64,000 bases of DNA. Origin: Cohaesibacter haloalkalitolerans (GTDB lineage: Bacteria; Pseudomonadota; Alphaproteobacteria; Rhizobiales; Cohaesibacteraceae). The translations under genes were made by a program, and so were the position numbers. Shown piece by piece: positions 30,249-39,838 of the stretch. A model generated the notes under the pieces. That model did no database searches. It saw only the letters and a program-made list of their open reading frames with translations, and was not told the origin of the DNA. Position 1 is the first letter of the stretch; each line of letters begins with the position of its first letter. The stretch is taken from positions 248,001 to 312,000 of the forward strand of contig NZ_QNUM01000003.1 in the NCBI RefSeq assembly GCF_003574655.1, given 5' to 3'.

Positions 30249-30281
30249 CGAACGTGTCTCCGTTGCGTTAAAGTCCTTGGC

Positions 30282-31595
30282 CTATTCGGCCGCTGCCAGC
30301 GGGGCCGCATCCTCTTTCGGATTGGCCGTATACTGATCAATTCTCTGTTCAATCACCGGGCGGAAATGCCGGATAAGCCCCTGCACCGGCCAGGCTGCGG
30401 CATCACCAAGGGCGCAGATCGTATGACCTTCCACCTGCTTGGAGACCTCGAACAGCATGTCGATTTCCTTCTTCTGCGCCTCGCCCCGCGCCATCCGCTC
30501 CATCACGCGCCACATCCAGCCCGTACCCTCGCGGCATGGCGTGCACTGGCCACAGCTTTCGTGCTTGTAGAAATAGGAAAGCCGGGCAATCGCGGCGATG
30601 ATATCGGTCGACTTGTCCATGACGATCACCGCAGCCGTGCCAAGCCCCGACCCAAGCCCCCTGAGGCTGTCGAAATCCATCGGACAGTCCAAAATCTGGT
30701 CTGCCGGGACGCACGGTACGGACGAACCGCCCGGAATGACCGCCAGAAGATTATCCCAGCCGCCACGAATACCGCCGCAATGCTTGTCGATCAGCTCCTT
30801 GAAGGGGATCGACATGGCTTCCTCGAAGGTCGCTGGCTGGTTGACATGACCGGACACGCAGAACAGTTTGGTGCCGTGGTTATTCTCGGCGCCGAAGCCC
30901 TTAAACCAGTTGGCCCCGCGCCGCAGGATTGTCGGTGCAACAGCAATGGATTCGACATTGTTGACCGTTGTCGGGCAACCATAAAGGCCACAGTTGGCCG
31001 GAAATGGCGGCTTGAGGCGCGGCTGGCCCTTCTTGCCTTCGAGCGATTCCAGCAGCGCCGTTTCCTCGCCGCAGATATAGGCCCCGGCACCATGATGCAC
31101 GATAATGTCGAAGTCGTAGCCGTGAATGTTGTTCTTGCCGATGAGACGCTTCTCATAGGCCTGATCGACAGCGGCCTGCAACCGCTCGCGCTCGCGCATG
31201 AACTCGCCGCGCACATAGATGAACGCCGCTTCCGCATTCATCGCAAAACCTGCGATCAGACAGCCCTCGACCAGATGGTGCGGATCATTGCGCAGGATCT
31301 CGCGGTCCTTGCAGGTGCCCGGCTCGGATTCATCGGCGTTGACGACCAGATAATGCGGCCGCCCTTCCTGCTTGGGTGGCATGAAGGACCATTTGAGCCC
31401 GGTCGGAAAGCCTGCTCCGCCGCGTCCACGCAGACCGGACGCTTTCATCTCGTTGATGATCCAGTCGCGACCCTTCAATAACAACCCGCGGGTGCCATCC
31501 CATGAGCCGCGCTTCAGCGCCCCTTCAAGGCCCCAGTCATGGATGCCATAGATGTTGGTAAAAATCCGGTCTTCGTCCTCGAGCATCACGGCCAT
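30282..31595 (-). CDS. nuoF: NADH:quinone oxidoreductase subunit F
   Basis: The NADH-oxidising subunit with FMN and the [4Fe-4S] cluster N3, 437 residues. The nucleotide-binding parts [20 protein letters not shown] (near 55) and [20 protein letters not shown] (near 170) and the cluster motif [15 protein letters not shown] (near 350) are intact. Its ATG overlaps the stop of nuoE by one base (TAATG), so the NuoE-NuoF pair is translationally coupled. Confidence 0.97.
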   Translation of the reverse strand: MAVMLEDEDRIFTNIYGIHDWGLEGALKRGSWDGTRGLLLKGRDWIINEMKASGLRGRGGAGFPTGLKWSFMPPKQEGRPHYLVVNADESEPGTCKDREILRNDPHHLVEGCLIAGFAMNAEAAFIYVRGEFMRERERLQAAVDQAYEKRLIGKNNIHGYDFDIIVHHGAGAYICGEETALLESLEGKKGQPRLKPPFPANCGLYGCPTTVNNVESIAVAPTILRRGANWFKGFGAENNHGTKLFCVSGHVNQPATFEEAMSIPFKELIDKHCGGIRGGWDNLLAVIPGGSSVPCVPADQILDCPMDFDSLRGLGSGLGTAAVIVMDKSTDIIAAIARLSYFYKHESCGQCTPCREGTGWMWRVMERMARGEAQKKEIDMLFEVSKQVEGHTICALGDAAAWPVQGLIRHFRPVIEQRIDQYTANPKEDAAPLAAAE

Positions 31596-32722
31596 TATGC
31601 ATCACCTCCGCTCTTGCTGGATGAGACCGCACCGGCCTGTACCCGCTTGGAAAACTCTGTCTCTTGGCCGGACGCCAGCACTCTGGCCTGCTCGATCCAC
31701 TGCTCACGGGCAATCCGCCCACGGAAAGCGAGCTGGCCATCGACAAAGGCGGCGTTGTCATCGGACCAGCTGGCAATCTGGGCAAAATGGAACACGCCGA
31801 GTGCATTCAGCTTCTGCTCGATCTTGGGGCCGATACCGCTGATTTCCTTGAGATTGTCCGCCTTGCCATCAAGTGGCTCGGACAACAGGGTCGGAGCCTC
31901 ACCTTCGCCAGCAGGCTTTACTGCCGGTGCAGGCTCTGCCTTGACCGCAGAAGATTTGGCAGCCTTACCTTTTGCTGGTTTTTTCTCGGCAGCTTTCGCT
32001 GGGGTGGCGCCTTCAGGCTTAGACTTGGTCTCCGGAGCCAGTTCTGCCGCTGGAGCTGTCTCGACTTCTGTCTCGCCCATGTCTGCCCCAAGTCCCCATT
32101 TCACACGGGAGCCATCATAGAGCGACGGATCGGTGAGCGTAACCGGGCCACTTGCCGGTGCCGACCCCTGACGGCCTGTCTGACTGCCCGGCGCGACCGG
32201 TTCATCCTTGCCGATCTTCTCGATTAGCTCTTCAAGGATTTCCGGCGTCAGATCCTCATAGGTGTCCTTGGAAATCTGGACCATCGGTGCATTGACGCAA
32301 GCCCCGGCGCATTCGACCTCTTCCCACGAAAAATTGCCGTCCTCGGACAGGGCAAACTGCTTTTCGGCGATCTTGTTCTTGCAGACGCGGATCAGGTCCC
32401 CCGCGCCCCGCAGGCGACAGGGTGTCGTACCGCAAACCTGGATATGAGCTTTTCTGCCCACTGGCTGCAGCTGGAACTGGGTGTAGAATGTCGCCACTTC
32501 GAGAACGCGGATATATGCCATGGACAGCATGTCCGCCACATATTCGATGGCGCGCTGGGTGACCCAGCCTTCCTGCTCCTGAGCCCTCATCAGAAGCGGA
32601 ATCACGGCAGAGGCCTGACGCCCCTCGGGATATCGACCAATCACGCTATGGGCCCATTCGAGATTCTCCTTGGAGAATTCGAAACTGGCTGGCTGTTCGC
32701 TATGCAGGCGACGGACACTCAT
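31595..32722 (-). CDS. nuoE: NADH:quinone oxidoreductase subunit E with C-terminal helix-hairpin-helix extension
   Basis: NuoE carries the [2Fe-2S] cluster N1a. Its four Cys are C97 and C102 ([11 protein letters not shown]) and C138 and C142 ([10 protein letters not shown]). The core ends near residue 170, where E. coli NuoE ends. Here a further 200 residues follow: a Pro/Ala/Lys/Glu-rich linker (175-280) and a compact domain with [20 protein letters not shown] (291-310), a helix-hairpin-helix-like motif, ending in VQAG. Similar tails occur in other Rhizobiales. The ATG at 32720-32722 matches the family start, though the frame opens 26 codons earlier. Total 375 residues. Confidence 0.94.
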   Translation of the reverse strand: MSVRRLHSEQPASFEFSKENLEWAHSVIGRYPEGRQASAVIPLLMRAQEQEGWVTQRAIEYVADMLSMAYIRVLEVATFYTQFQLQPVGRKAHIQVCGTTPCRLRGAGDLIRVCKNKIAEKQFALSEDGNFSWEEVECAGACVNAPMVQISKDTYEDLTPEILEELIEKIGKDEPVAPGSQTGRQGSAPASGPVTLTDPSLYDGSRVKWGLGADMGETEVETAPAAELAPETKSKPEGATPAKAAEKKPAKGKAAKSSAVKAEPAPAVKPAGEGEAPTLLSEPLDGKADNLKEISGIGPKIEQKLNALGVFHFAQIASWSDDNAAFVDGQLAFRGRIAREQWIEQARVLASGQETEFSKRVQAGAVSSSKSGGDA

Positions 32723-32820
32723 GTCTGCCGTTCCTCGTTTCTGTTTCGATCCAACCGCGATGCGATCGGCAACCGAAGTTAAAATCATGAGGCCGAACAA
32801 GCGGCCCGAATTGCATGGGC

Positions 32821-34011
32821 CTAGCGGTCCACCTCGCCAAATACCAGATCAAGCGACCCGAGAATGGCAGACACGTCGGCCAGCTGATAGCCGCGAGACA
32901 GGAAGTCCATCGCGGACAAATGCGCAAAGCCCGGCGCCCTGATCTTGCATTTGTACGGCTTGTTTGAGCCATCCGAGACCAGATAGACACCAAACTCACC
33001 CTTGGGGGCCTCCACCGCGGCGTAAACCTCGCCAGCAGGCACATGGAAGCCTTCCGTATGCAGCTTGAAGTGATTGATCAGCGCTTCCATCGAGCGCTTC
33101 ATCTCGCCGCGCGTCGGCGGCACAATCTTGTCATTATCAGCACAGACCGGCCCCTGCCCCTGAGGCTGGCGTAGTTTGGTGATGCACTGGCGCATGATCC
33201 GCACGGACTGGCGCATTTCTTCCATGCGCAACAGATAGCGGTCGTAATTGTCGCCATTCTTGCCGATCGGAATATCGAAGTCCATTTCAGCATAGCATTC
33301 ATAGGGCTGGCTCTTGCGCAGATCCCACGGCACACCGCAGGAGCGCACCATCGGCCCGGAAAAGCCCCAGGCCCAGGCATCATCCAGATCAACGATACCG
33401 ATGTCGGCGTTGCGCTGCTTGAAGATGCGGTTGTCTGTCAACATCGTGCCGATGTCGTCGACCACCTTGAGGAATGGATCGCAGAAGGCCTCGATATCAT
33501 CGATCAGCGTTTCCGGCAGGTCCTGCCGCACGCCACCGGCGCGGAAATAGTTGGCATGCATGCGCGACCCGCTGGCCCGCTCATAGAACACCATCAACTT
33601 CTCGCGCTCTTCAAAGCCCCATAGAATCGGCGTGAGCGCGCCGACGTCCATCGCCTGCGTGGTGATGTTGAGGATATGGTTGAGAATCCGTCCGATCTCG
33701 CAATAGAGCACGCGGATCAACTGCCCACGCCGCGGCACCTCCAGCCCGAGCAGCCGCTCGACCGCCAGACAGAAGGCATGTTCCTGATTCATCGGGGCAA
33801 CATAGTCGAGCCGGTCGAAATAGGGCGTTGCCTGAGCATAGATCTTGTGCTCGATCAACTTCTCGGTGCCACGATGCAACAGGCCGATATGCGGGTCGAC
33901 GCGCTCGACGATCTCGCCATCCAGCTCCAGCACCATACGCAACACCCCGTGGGCAGCGGGATGCTGTGGGCCAAAGTTGATATTGAAGTTTCTGACCTGT
34001 TTTTCAGCCAT
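32821..34011 (-). CDS. nuoD: NADH:quinone oxidoreductase subunit D
   Basis: The 49-kDa-type subunit that lines the quinone-binding site with NuoB, 396 residues. It begins [25 protein letters not shown], with the GPQHPAAHG hairpin whose His contacts quinone, then LLHRGTEKL near 58 and ends with the family's [16 protein letters not shown]. It is derived from the large subunit of NiFe hydrogenases but lacks the metal-site cysteines. A gap of 98 bases before nuoE is the largest in the front half of the operon. Confidence 0.97.
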   Translation of the reverse strand: MAEKQVRNFNINFGPQHPAAHGVLRMVLELDGEIVERVDPHIGLLHRGTEKLIEHKIYAQATPYFDRLDYVAPMNQEHAFCLAVERLLGLEVPRRGQLIRVLYCEIGRILNHILNITTQAMDVGALTPILWGFEEREKLMVFYERASGSRMHANYFRAGGVRQDLPETLIDDIEAFCDPFLKVVDDIGTMLTDNRIFKQRNADIGIVDLDDAWAWGFSGPMVRSCGVPWDLRKSQPYECYAEMDFDIPIGKNGDNYDRYLLRMEEMRQSVRIMRQCITKLRQPQGQGPVCADNDKIVPPTRGEMKRSMEALINHFKLHTEGFHVPAGEVYAAVEAPKGEFGVYLVSDGSNKPYKCKIRAPGFAHLSAMDFLSRGYQLADVSAILGSLDLVFGEVDR

Positions 34012-34040
34012 GTCGCGCCTGTCCCCTCCCGGTCCCTTTA

Positions 34041-34643
34041 TCAGCCTTCGGCCTTTTCATCGCCGGGAAGGACATAGTCAACGCCCTCCCAGGGACTGAG
34101 AAAATCAAAATTGCGAAACTCTTGTGCCAGCTTTACTGGCTCATAGACGACGCGCTTCTTCTCATCGTCATAATGCACTTCATAATAGCCCGTCAGCGGG
34201 AAATCCTTGCGCAGCGGATGCCCATCAAAGCCATAGTCGGTCAACAGCCGCCGCAGATCAGGGTGCCCGAGAAACAGGATGCCGTACATGTCATAGGCTT
34301 CCCGCTCGAACCAGTTGGCACCAGGAAAGACACCGCAGATCGAGTCGACCGGCATGTCCTCACCCGTCGAGATCTTGACACGCACACGGGCGTTCTGTTT
34401 TGGGCTGAGCAGATGATAGACCACCTCGAACCGCTGGCCTCGCTCGGGATAATCAACTGCCGTCACGTCGATGAAGGAAACGAACTTCAGGCGCGGATCA
34501 TCACGCAGCACCCGGATGACCTCGACAATATCGGTACGATTGGCAAGCACCGTCAGCTCACCGAAAGACACACGCCACTCAATGATCTTGTCGTCCAGAA
34601 CAGCCTCGATATAGTCACCGAGATCTCTCAGCGTCTCATCCAT
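34041..34643 (-). CDS. nuoC: NADH:quinone oxidoreductase subunit C
   Basis: A 200-residue 30-kDa-type structural subunit of the peripheral arm. The complex I 30-kDa signature is ERQAYDMYGI-like: here [42 protein letters not shown] (residues about 115-155). The ATG at 34641-34643 ([15 protein letters not shown]) is chosen because the upstream extension in frame is Arg-rich and not family-like. NuoC and NuoD are separate genes here, unlike the fused E. coli NuoCD. Confidence 0.96.
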   Translation of the reverse strand: MDETLRDLGDYIEAVLDDKIIEWRVSFGELTVLANRTDIVEVIRVLRDDPRLKFVSFIDVTAVDYPERGQRFEVVYHLLSPKQNARVRVKISTGEDMPVDSICGVFPGANWFEREAYDMYGILFLGHPDLRRLLTDYGFDGHPLRKDFPLTGYYEVHYDDEKKRVVYEPVKLAQEFRNFDFLSPWEGVDYVLPGDEKAEG

Positions 34644-34728
34644 CGCTTGTCGTCCTCTTGCAAGCCTTGACAGCCCTCGCCGCGGATGGCCTTCAGCCAC
34701 GGGCGGAGCTGGAAATCAGTTCGTCATC

Positions 34729-35310
34729 TCAGCGCTCGATTGAGCCGGTCCGCCGGATCTTCTTCTGCAGAAGCATCACGCCATACAGCAGCGCTTCGGC
34801 CGTCGGAGGACAGCCGGGTACATAAATGTCGACCGGGACCACGCGGTCACAGCCTCTTACAACACTATAGGAATAATGATAATAGCCACCGCCATTGGCG
34901 CATGACCCCATGGAAATCACATAGCGCGGCTCGGGCATCTGGTCATAGACCTTGCGCAGCGCCGGAGCCATCTTGTTGGTCAAGGTGCCAGCAACGATCA
35001 TCACGTCAGACTGGCGCGGCGAACCACGCGGCGCAAAACCGAAGCGTTCGCAGTCATAGCGCGGCATCGACATCTGCATCATTTCGACTGCACAGCAGGC
35101 AAGCCCGAAGGTCATCCACATCAGCGACCCGGTCCGCGCCCAGTTGATCAGATCATCGGTCGCAGTTACCAGAAATCCCTTGTCCGAAAGGTCCTCGCGC
35201 ATCTGCGCAACAAACGGATCGTCATGACCGATCGGCTTTCCCGTGCGGGGATCGATGATCCCCTTGGGTGCCTGGGCGATCATTGTCTGATTGCCATCGC
35301 TCAATCCCAT
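34729..35310 (-). CDS. nuoB: NADH:quinone oxidoreductase subunit B
   Basis: Carries cluster N2, the last Fe-S centre before quinone. The tandem cysteines are in [12 protein letters not shown], with further ligands in [10 protein letters not shown] and [14 protein letters not shown]. From the ATG at 35308-35310 ([10 protein letters not shown]) it is 193 residues, with an AGGGGG-type ribosome site (GAAGGGGG) about seven bases upstream; an ATG at 35331 is also in frame. This start lies ten bases inside the end of nuoA, giving coupled translation. Confidence 0.96.
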   Translation of the reverse strand: MGLSDGNQTMIAQAPKGIIDPRTGKPIGHDDPFVAQMREDLSDKGFLVTATDDLINWARTGSLMWMTFGLACCAVEMMQMSMPRYDCERFGFAPRGSPRQSDVMIVAGTLTNKMAPALRKVYDQMPEPRYVISMGSCANGGGYYHYSYSVVRGCDRVVPVDIYVPGCPPTAEALLYGVMLLQKKIRRTGSIER

Positions 35311-35666
35311 TCCAGCGCCCCCTTCTTCCATTCATAGACGAATCCCACTGTCAGGATTGCCAGAAAGATCATCATGGACACGAACCCGAACATCCCGAGA
35401 TCGCCGAATGAGACCGCCCACGGGAACAGGAACGCCACCTCGAGATCGAAAATGATGAACAGAATCGCCACCAGATAGAAACGAACATCGAACGGCATGC
35501 GCGCATCGTCAAAGGCGTTGAACCCGCATTCGTAGGCAGACAGTTTTTCAGGATCGGGATTTTTGAACGCCACAATGAAGGGCGAGACAAGCAGGGCAAG
35601 ACCAATAATCAGAGAGATGCCGATGAATATGAGAATGGGAAGATATTCTTTTAAAAGCTCTTCCAT
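35301..35666 (-). CDS. nuoA: NADH:quinone oxidoreductase subunit A
   Basis: First gene of the operon: a 121-residue three-helix membrane subunit. The conserved loop [41 protein letters not shown] (about residues 45-85), containing the loop Cys near the quinone site, is intact. The ATG is at 35664-35666; its upstream region contains an inverted repeat (35695-35747). Confidence 0.96.
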   Translation of the reverse strand: MEELLKEYLPILIFIGISLIIGLALLVSPFIVAFKNPDPEKLSAYECGFNAFDDARMPFDVRFYLVAILFIIFDLEVAFLFPWAVSFGDLGMFGFVSMMIFLAILTVGFVYEWKKGALEWD

Positions 35667-36259
35667 GACAGTCGGTCCTCTCGACTAGGGTCCCTCGCTT
35701 GACAAGACTCCTAGGTTTCGGTCTTGCGGTGTCATTCTGTCAAGCGAAATCTAAGACAGGATAAAGGCTGTGGTCCTTGGCAACCTCGACGTCAGCACGA
35801 TTACCTTAGCAGAAACACTTAAGCAAGAGCCGTTGTCCAATTTTGTCGCAGATAGCGACTAACAGCGGAGACAACGCCAATACTGATGCACAGGCAGAAA
35901 TGCAATCCTCGCGACAACACGTACGCCAAAAGTTGTTCGTTCCTCCCGGTCTGTCCTTCATCATTGTCCATCCCGGTCCTTTCCCTCAAACCCAGACCGT
36001 AGACGCTCCTCGAAAGCTCCGATCGAAATGGATGCAACAGGGCTTCGGCGGGCATGAAATTTATACTATAGTCGGAGTTTGACCAAAATAACTCTGTGAA
36101 ATTCACGGATTCTATTGTAAGCCAAGCGGCAAGTTTGATTTTTTTTGAGGCGAGAACAAAAAAACCAAATTAACAATTGCAGACGCAGAATTCCATTTGA
36201 GCGACGGGACGCTCGCTCTTCAGTCTTCATGACCATCAACCCAAAATGAGGCAAGTCTG
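35667..36259. promoter_or_regulatory. Divergent intergenic region nuo operon / PfkB kinase
   Basis: 593 bases between two divergent starts. It must contain the nuo promoter; a perfect TTGACA (minus strand, 35738-35743) has no good -10 at standard spacing. A 10-bp perfect inverted repeat occurs at 35695-35704 / 35738-35747 with a nested 6-bp repeat. On the right side an AT-rich tract (36130-36180) and a GAGGCAAG ribosome site at about 36247 precede the kinase gene. No small gene is supported. Confidence 0.5.
35695..35747 (-). repeat. Nested inverted repeat in the nuo leader
   Basis: TCGCTTGACA (35695-35704) and its exact reverse complement TGTCAAGCGA (35738-35747), 33 bases apart; inside lie CAAGAC (35703-35708) and GTCTTG (35721-35726). 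It could be a protein-binding site or an RNA structure in the nuoA 5' leader. No T-run follows, so it is not a terminator. Confidence 0.6.
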
Positions 36260-37363
36260 ATGAAAACAGCAACAATCGGCTCCGCAATGATCGACATCAT
36301 TACCATTGTTGCCGACAATGACATTGAGCGCATTTCCATGACGAACGCGCACAATTCTTTTTTGATGCTCGAGCAAGGTCGCAAAGTTGATGCCCTCAAC
36401 ATCTCCACCCATGTCGGCGGTGGCGCAATCAACGCTGCGGTCGCCCTGTCACGCCTTGGCAACGAAGTGACCCCCAACGTCAAGATTGGCGAGGACATTG
36501 AAGCCGAAATGGTTCGCCAGCTTCTGGCACGCGAAGGCCTGTCTGACAAGGGGCTGATGACAACGGACAAGGCAATCACCGGCTGTTCCGTCATGATCGC
36601 ATCCCATGACCGCAATGCCTCCATCTTCACCGCCCGTGGTGCAAACTGCCGCGTGACCGACAAAGACATCTATGAAGGCATCTTCGATGGCGCAGAACTC
36701 CTGCATATTGCGCCGATGTCCAATGAGTCGGCCGAAGCCTTCCCGATCATCTGCCAGCGCGGCAAGGAAGCCGGTGCATTTGTCGTGGCCAACCCGGGCG
36801 AACGCCAGATTGATCGCCGCGGCAAGGAATTCCTCGATACCGCCAAGAATATCGACCTCATCAACATCAACCGCGCTGAAGCCGAACTGATGATGCCGGC
36901 CCTTCTCGACTACACCCAGCATTCCAACATGCGCACGGTGAAGATGGACCAAAATGCCAGCAAGAGCCTGATGACTCGCGGTCTGATCATGGATCACGTC
37001 CACTGCTCCCTGTCCGGCTTCATGTCTCTGCTGATGTCGATTGGCCCGAAATATGTACTGATCACCGACGGCACCGGCGGCGCCTATCTGAGCAGCGAAA
37101 AGGGTATCTACCATTGCCCGATCAAGAAAACCAACGTCCGCGGCACGGCGGGTGCAGGCGATTCCTTCACCTCGACCTTCGGTGCTATTCTGGGCAATGG
37201 CGCTTCGCCGGAGAAAGCCTTGCAGCTGGCAACGATCAACTCGTCCTCTGTCTGTGAGTATGTCGATACCCAGAGCGGCCTGTTGACCCTCGAGGAGATC
37301 GAGAAACGCTACGAAGTCGACAAGGCAAGCCTGCCGGTCGATTTCTGGCCATGGCAGGACTAA
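36260..37363 (+). CDS. PfkB-family carbohydrate/nucleoside kinase
   Basis: A 367-residue ribokinase-like kinase, substrate not determinable by eye. Signature 1 is HVGGGAINAAVALSRLGNEV (near residue 51-70). Signature 2 is VRGTAGAGDSFTSTFGAIL near 290, with the catalytic Asp and anion-hole GAGD intact, although the usual Asp-Thr opening is Gly-Thr. It is slightly longer than most PfkB sugar kinases (300-340). The middle segment NMRTVKMDQNASKSLMTRG.. (about 220-250) is unusual. A strong terminator follows at 37399-37430, and the gene appears to be transcribed alone, divergently from nuo. Confidence 0.88.
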   Translation: MKTATIGSAMIDIITIVADNDIERISMTNAHNSFLMLEQGRKVDALNISTHVGGGAINAAVALSRLGNEVTPNVKIGEDIEAEMVRQLLAREGLSDKGLMTTDKAITGCSVMIASHDRNASIFTARGANCRVTDKDIYEGIFDGAELLHIAPMSNESAEAFPIICQRGKEAGAFVVANPGERQIDRRGKEFLDTAKNIDLININRAEAELMMPALLDYTQHSNMRTVKMDQNASKSLMTRGLIMDHVHCSLSGFMSLLMSIGPKYVLITDGTGGAYLSSEKGIYHCPIKKTNVRGTAGAGDSFTSTFGAILGNGASPEKALQLATINSSSVCEYVDTQSGLLTLEEIEKRYEVDKASLPVDFWPWQD

Positions 37364-37398
37364 GGGATCATCGATCCAGTCCACAACAGATCCAAGAA

Positions 37399-37432
37399 GG
37401 GCTACAGCTTACGCTGTGGCCCTTTTCTTTTT
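37399..37432 (+). terminator. Terminator of the PfkB kinase gene
   Basis: Ten-base stem GGGCTACAGC (37399-37408) / GCTGTGGCCC (37413-37422, one G-T pair), loop TTAC, followed by TTTTCTTTTT. Confidence 0.88.
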
Positions 37433-37830
37433 CCGGGCAGGTGTCTCACGGCAATCAGGCACAAACCGCCACACAGCGCCATCAGGGCCGCCAGAGCCAC
37501 AGGAGAGCAGAAGGGAAAGGAAGAGAGAGGGATCAGAGCCGTTGACGGCCAGATGGCTCGAATGCCGCGTTGTTCATGATGCGTCTCTCAGAGCACGTTA
37601 GTCCTATCACCCTGTCCAGCACGGGTAGAGCCAACAGAACCAATCACAAGACGGTCAAGAACAGACAGAGCGCATCACTCCCGAACCATTCCAGACAGTT
37701 GTGCCAAATTGTTCTAGGCCAAATAGTCCAGAGCCAAATTGTTTCGGGAAACCAACAAACGGCAAAAACGAGCGTAAGTTCAACGCCCGAAATCGTCACA
37801 TCAATGTCAAAGGAGAGTGCCATAAGAAAA
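37433..37830. other. Intergenic stretch before tRNA-Asp, with a 15-base triple repeat
   Basis: No credible gene. Three adjacent imperfect copies of a 15-base unit starting GCCAAAT occupy 37703-37747 (see repeat). The remainder shows nothing recognisable; open frames here run into the tRNA genes. Confidence 0.5.
37703..37747 (+). repeat. Three tandem 15-base repeats
   Basis: Units GCCAAATTGTTCTAG, GCCAAATAGTCCAGA and GCCAAATTGTTTCGG directly abut one another. The first eight bases are shared apart from one position. It lies about 85 bases from the 3' end of tRNA-Asp. Confidence 0.8.
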
Positions 37831-37907
<77 letters not shown>

Positions 37908-37950
37908 GCATTTTGATCCAGACACGAAATGTCCAGGAGCGGTTTCGGGA

Positions 37951-38027
<77 letters not shown>

Positions 38028-38472
38028 ATTACCCGAACCACACTGTTCACCGCCGAAGCTTGATGTTCCGTGTGGAGTGGCGCTGAAATACGACGGGGAC
38101 GTGACTAAGTCAAGCACTGAAAAAAGTCTTTTTGAAAAAACTTCACAGCCCATTTTCAGAACCGGCAAATTCCTGCGGTTTCGCTTGTTGGAAACATATG
38201 GTTATCCAAAGGCACGTTCAAAATCCCCGCCTTTATCCTCAAGGATGGAGGGGAAATCAACTGGTGGTCGACTAAGGAGGAGATGACAAAAACTCCTCGC
38301 CAGACCATCAACCGGCATCCGACGCGAAGCCAGGTCAGCCCCGCGCCAGCAGAAAAAACACAGCCCCTCCCCGTCACGCGCGATTTCCCCAGAGAATGAA
38401 TTTCCGTGTCATTTTTTTGTTGCATGCCCGGCACTCAGCCTCTAAAAGCAGCTCACGCACACGTTGGCGCAA
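38028..38472. other. Intergenic stretch between tRNA-Asp and tRNA-Val genes
   Basis: 445 bases between divergent tRNA units, so promoters for both should lie here. A purine-rich AAGGAGG (38274-38280) sits two bases before an ATG that opens a 38-codon frame; the spacing is too short to trust. No other gene was seen. Confidence 0.45.
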
Positions 38473-38549
38473 GGGTGTTTAGCTCAGCTGGTTAGAGCAT
38501 CTCGTTTACACCGAGAGGGTCGGGAGTTCGAATCTCTCAACACCCACCA
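38473..38549 (+). tRNA. tRNA-Val (anticodon TAC), copy 1
   Basis: 77 bases with encoded CCA. Acceptor GGGTGTT pairs fully with AACACCC; the anticodon stem TCTCG/CGAGA encloses TTTACAC, giving anticodon TAC; the T-arm is GGAGTTCGAATCTC. It is identical to copy 2, 77 bases downstream. Confidence 0.97.
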
Positions 38550-38626
38550 TTCTTCTGCAAGTCATTGCAAGAGACATACCGACAGCATTCAATGCAATCG
38601 GTTGAGCCCAACGTTAAGACAAGGAT

Positions 38627-38703
38627 GGGTGTTTAGCTCAGCTGGTTAGAGCATCTCGTTTACACCGAGAGGGTCGGGAGTTCGAATCTCTCAACACCCA
38701 CCA
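38627..38703 (+). tRNA. tRNA-Val (anticodon TAC), copy 2
   Basis: Identical to the copy at 38473-38549, on the same strand, after a 77-base spacer. No T-rich terminator is obvious behind it. Confidence 0.97.
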
Positions 38704-39203
38704 TCCTTCCCCAAACCTTGCCTCGTTTTGAGCCCACCTCACCTCTTGGCTGCTCAGTTGCATAATACGCGTGTGCTTTAAACCCAGGGCACGCGATCCT
38801 TTGGCGAATCCAATGGCATTGCCGCTTCTGAAAGTGTGTCAGCAGAATCAGAGTGAAGGGGAGACGTCGTCTTGTAGCTGATGAGAACCGGGCGCCAACT
38901 ATATATTGGCACCCTGATGGCACCCTGATATTCACGAACCCGTTCATCGCGATATTTCTGAGCGATATGGCCATCAGGCACTGACCGCTCCCATCAACGG
39001 ATTCGGGCTTCGTTCTTGCTCTTGGGCCCCTCTTGTTCCAAGCGCTTTAGCCGATCTCGTGATGCGCTCCGTCACTGCGGAAACGGAAAATCTCACCAGC
39101 GAATTGAAGGGGGCAATCGTCCTCCGAGGAACCCTGCTGGTCCCGCTGGCCGCCGCCTTCATCTTTTGGGTCCGGATGATGCTGCCGTAACGCTCTCCTT
39201 CAA
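38704..39203. other. Intergenic stretch after tRNA-Val
   Basis: About 500 bases. It contains a tandem 11-base direct repeat GGCACCCTGAT (38908-38918 and 38919-38929) and a possible 42-codon membrane ORF at 39062-39190 (listed separately). tRNA-flanking DNA is a usual integration site, but I see no integrase, no att-type repeat of the tRNA 3' end and no mobile-gene remnant. Confidence 0.45.
39062..39190 (+). CDS. Possible 42-residue single-helix membrane protein
   Basis: ATG at 39062 to TAA at 39188. The N-terminal half is acidic/polar (VTAETENLTSELKG) and is followed by a hydrophobic helix (LLVPLAAAFIFWVRMMLP) with positively charged flanks, the look of a small membrane protein. There is no good Shine-Dalgarno sequence and the frame upstream has no stop for several codons, so it may be chance. 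Confidence 0.25.
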   Translation: MRSVTAETENLTSELKGAIVLRGTLLVPLAAAFIFWVRMMLP

Positions 39204-39713
39204 TTACGCCACATGATGCCTGAGCGATTGCAGGAAGGCGTGCACACGCTTTTCCGTGCCCGTCCCTTCAAATTCCTCAAGAAGCTCCTCAGTCCAGCCG
39301 TCAGCCGGATTCAGATCGGTCAGAAGCCCATCATAGCGGTCGATTTCCTCATCGGTCAGCGGCAAACGGGAAGCAGCCTGTAGCAGACTGAGCAATTCGT
39401 GAACCTTCAGCATGATGACAAAGGCTCGGGTCATCGGATCGAGCAGCTTGGGATTGTCGCGCCAATTGCGCCCGCCGAACACTTCCTGTGTCACGCGCTG
39501 GCCAGCCCCCTGACAATCAAAATGCATGCAGCCGCGATAGCCCTGCCGCTCCCGCTCCTCGTAGATCTTGCAAGTCTGCCCCTCAGACAACTGCGGGCAC
39601 ACTTCACCATTTGGTTTGTCGATCGGAAAGTCATCCGATTTGTCAAACGCCAGACACACGCAGCACAGCGCCGCACAACTCTTGCAATCGGGGCTCAGAA
39701 TTGAATCAGCCAT
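39204..39713 (-). CDS. Conserved cysteine-rich protein, unknown function
   Basis: A 169-residue protein. The N-terminal half has a Cys pattern suggesting a metal or Fe-S site: CKSCAALCCVCLAF (residues about 10-23), then VCPQL, TCKIY and GCMHFDCQGAGQRVTQ near 60-72. The C-terminal half is helical and acidic (TDEEIDRYDGLLTDL) without cysteines. Similar N-terminal patterns occur in proteins from rhizobia and actinobacteria, sometimes joined to pentapeptide repeats; function is not established. There is no signal peptide, so it should be cytoplasmic. It is transcribed alone. Confidence 0.75.
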   Translation of the reverse strand: MADSILSPDCKSCAALCCVCLAFDKSDDFPIDKPNGEVCPQLSEGQTCKIYEERERQGYRGCMHFDCQGAGQRVTQEVFGGRNWRDNPKLLDPMTRAFVIMLKVHELLSLLQAASRLPLTDEEIDRYDGLLTDLNPADGWTEELLEEFEGTGTEKRVHAFLQSLRHHVA

Positions 39714-39774
39714 CCACCAGCCTCTCCGGTCTTTATAAGGTCGCAGTTAGATCGGGCGCATCCCACCCGGAAAC

Positions 39775-39804
39775 AAAAACCCCCGATTCAGCAGGAACCG
39801 GGGG
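39775..39804 (-). terminator. Terminator of hup
   Basis: On the minus strand CCCCCGGTTC (from 39804) pairs with GAATCGGGGG (ending 39780, one G-U pair) around a five-base loop, followed by TTTTTG. It lies 35 bases after the hup stop codon. Confidence 0.85.
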
Positions 39805-39838
39805 TCAAATTCTCGAAACGGTATGAAACATGCCGTCC

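Noticed and set aside
28587-31481. A very long open frame on the plus strand (over 960 codons) opposite nuoG and nuoF
   Set aside because: It mirrors the codon pattern of nuoG/nuoF on the other strand, has no recognisable domain and no promoter; nuoG and nuoF are certain.
38283-38399. A 38-codon frame directly after AAGGAGG
   Set aside because: The Shine-Dalgarno-like sequence is only two bases from the ATG, and the product is a Thr/Pro/Arg-rich string without structure.
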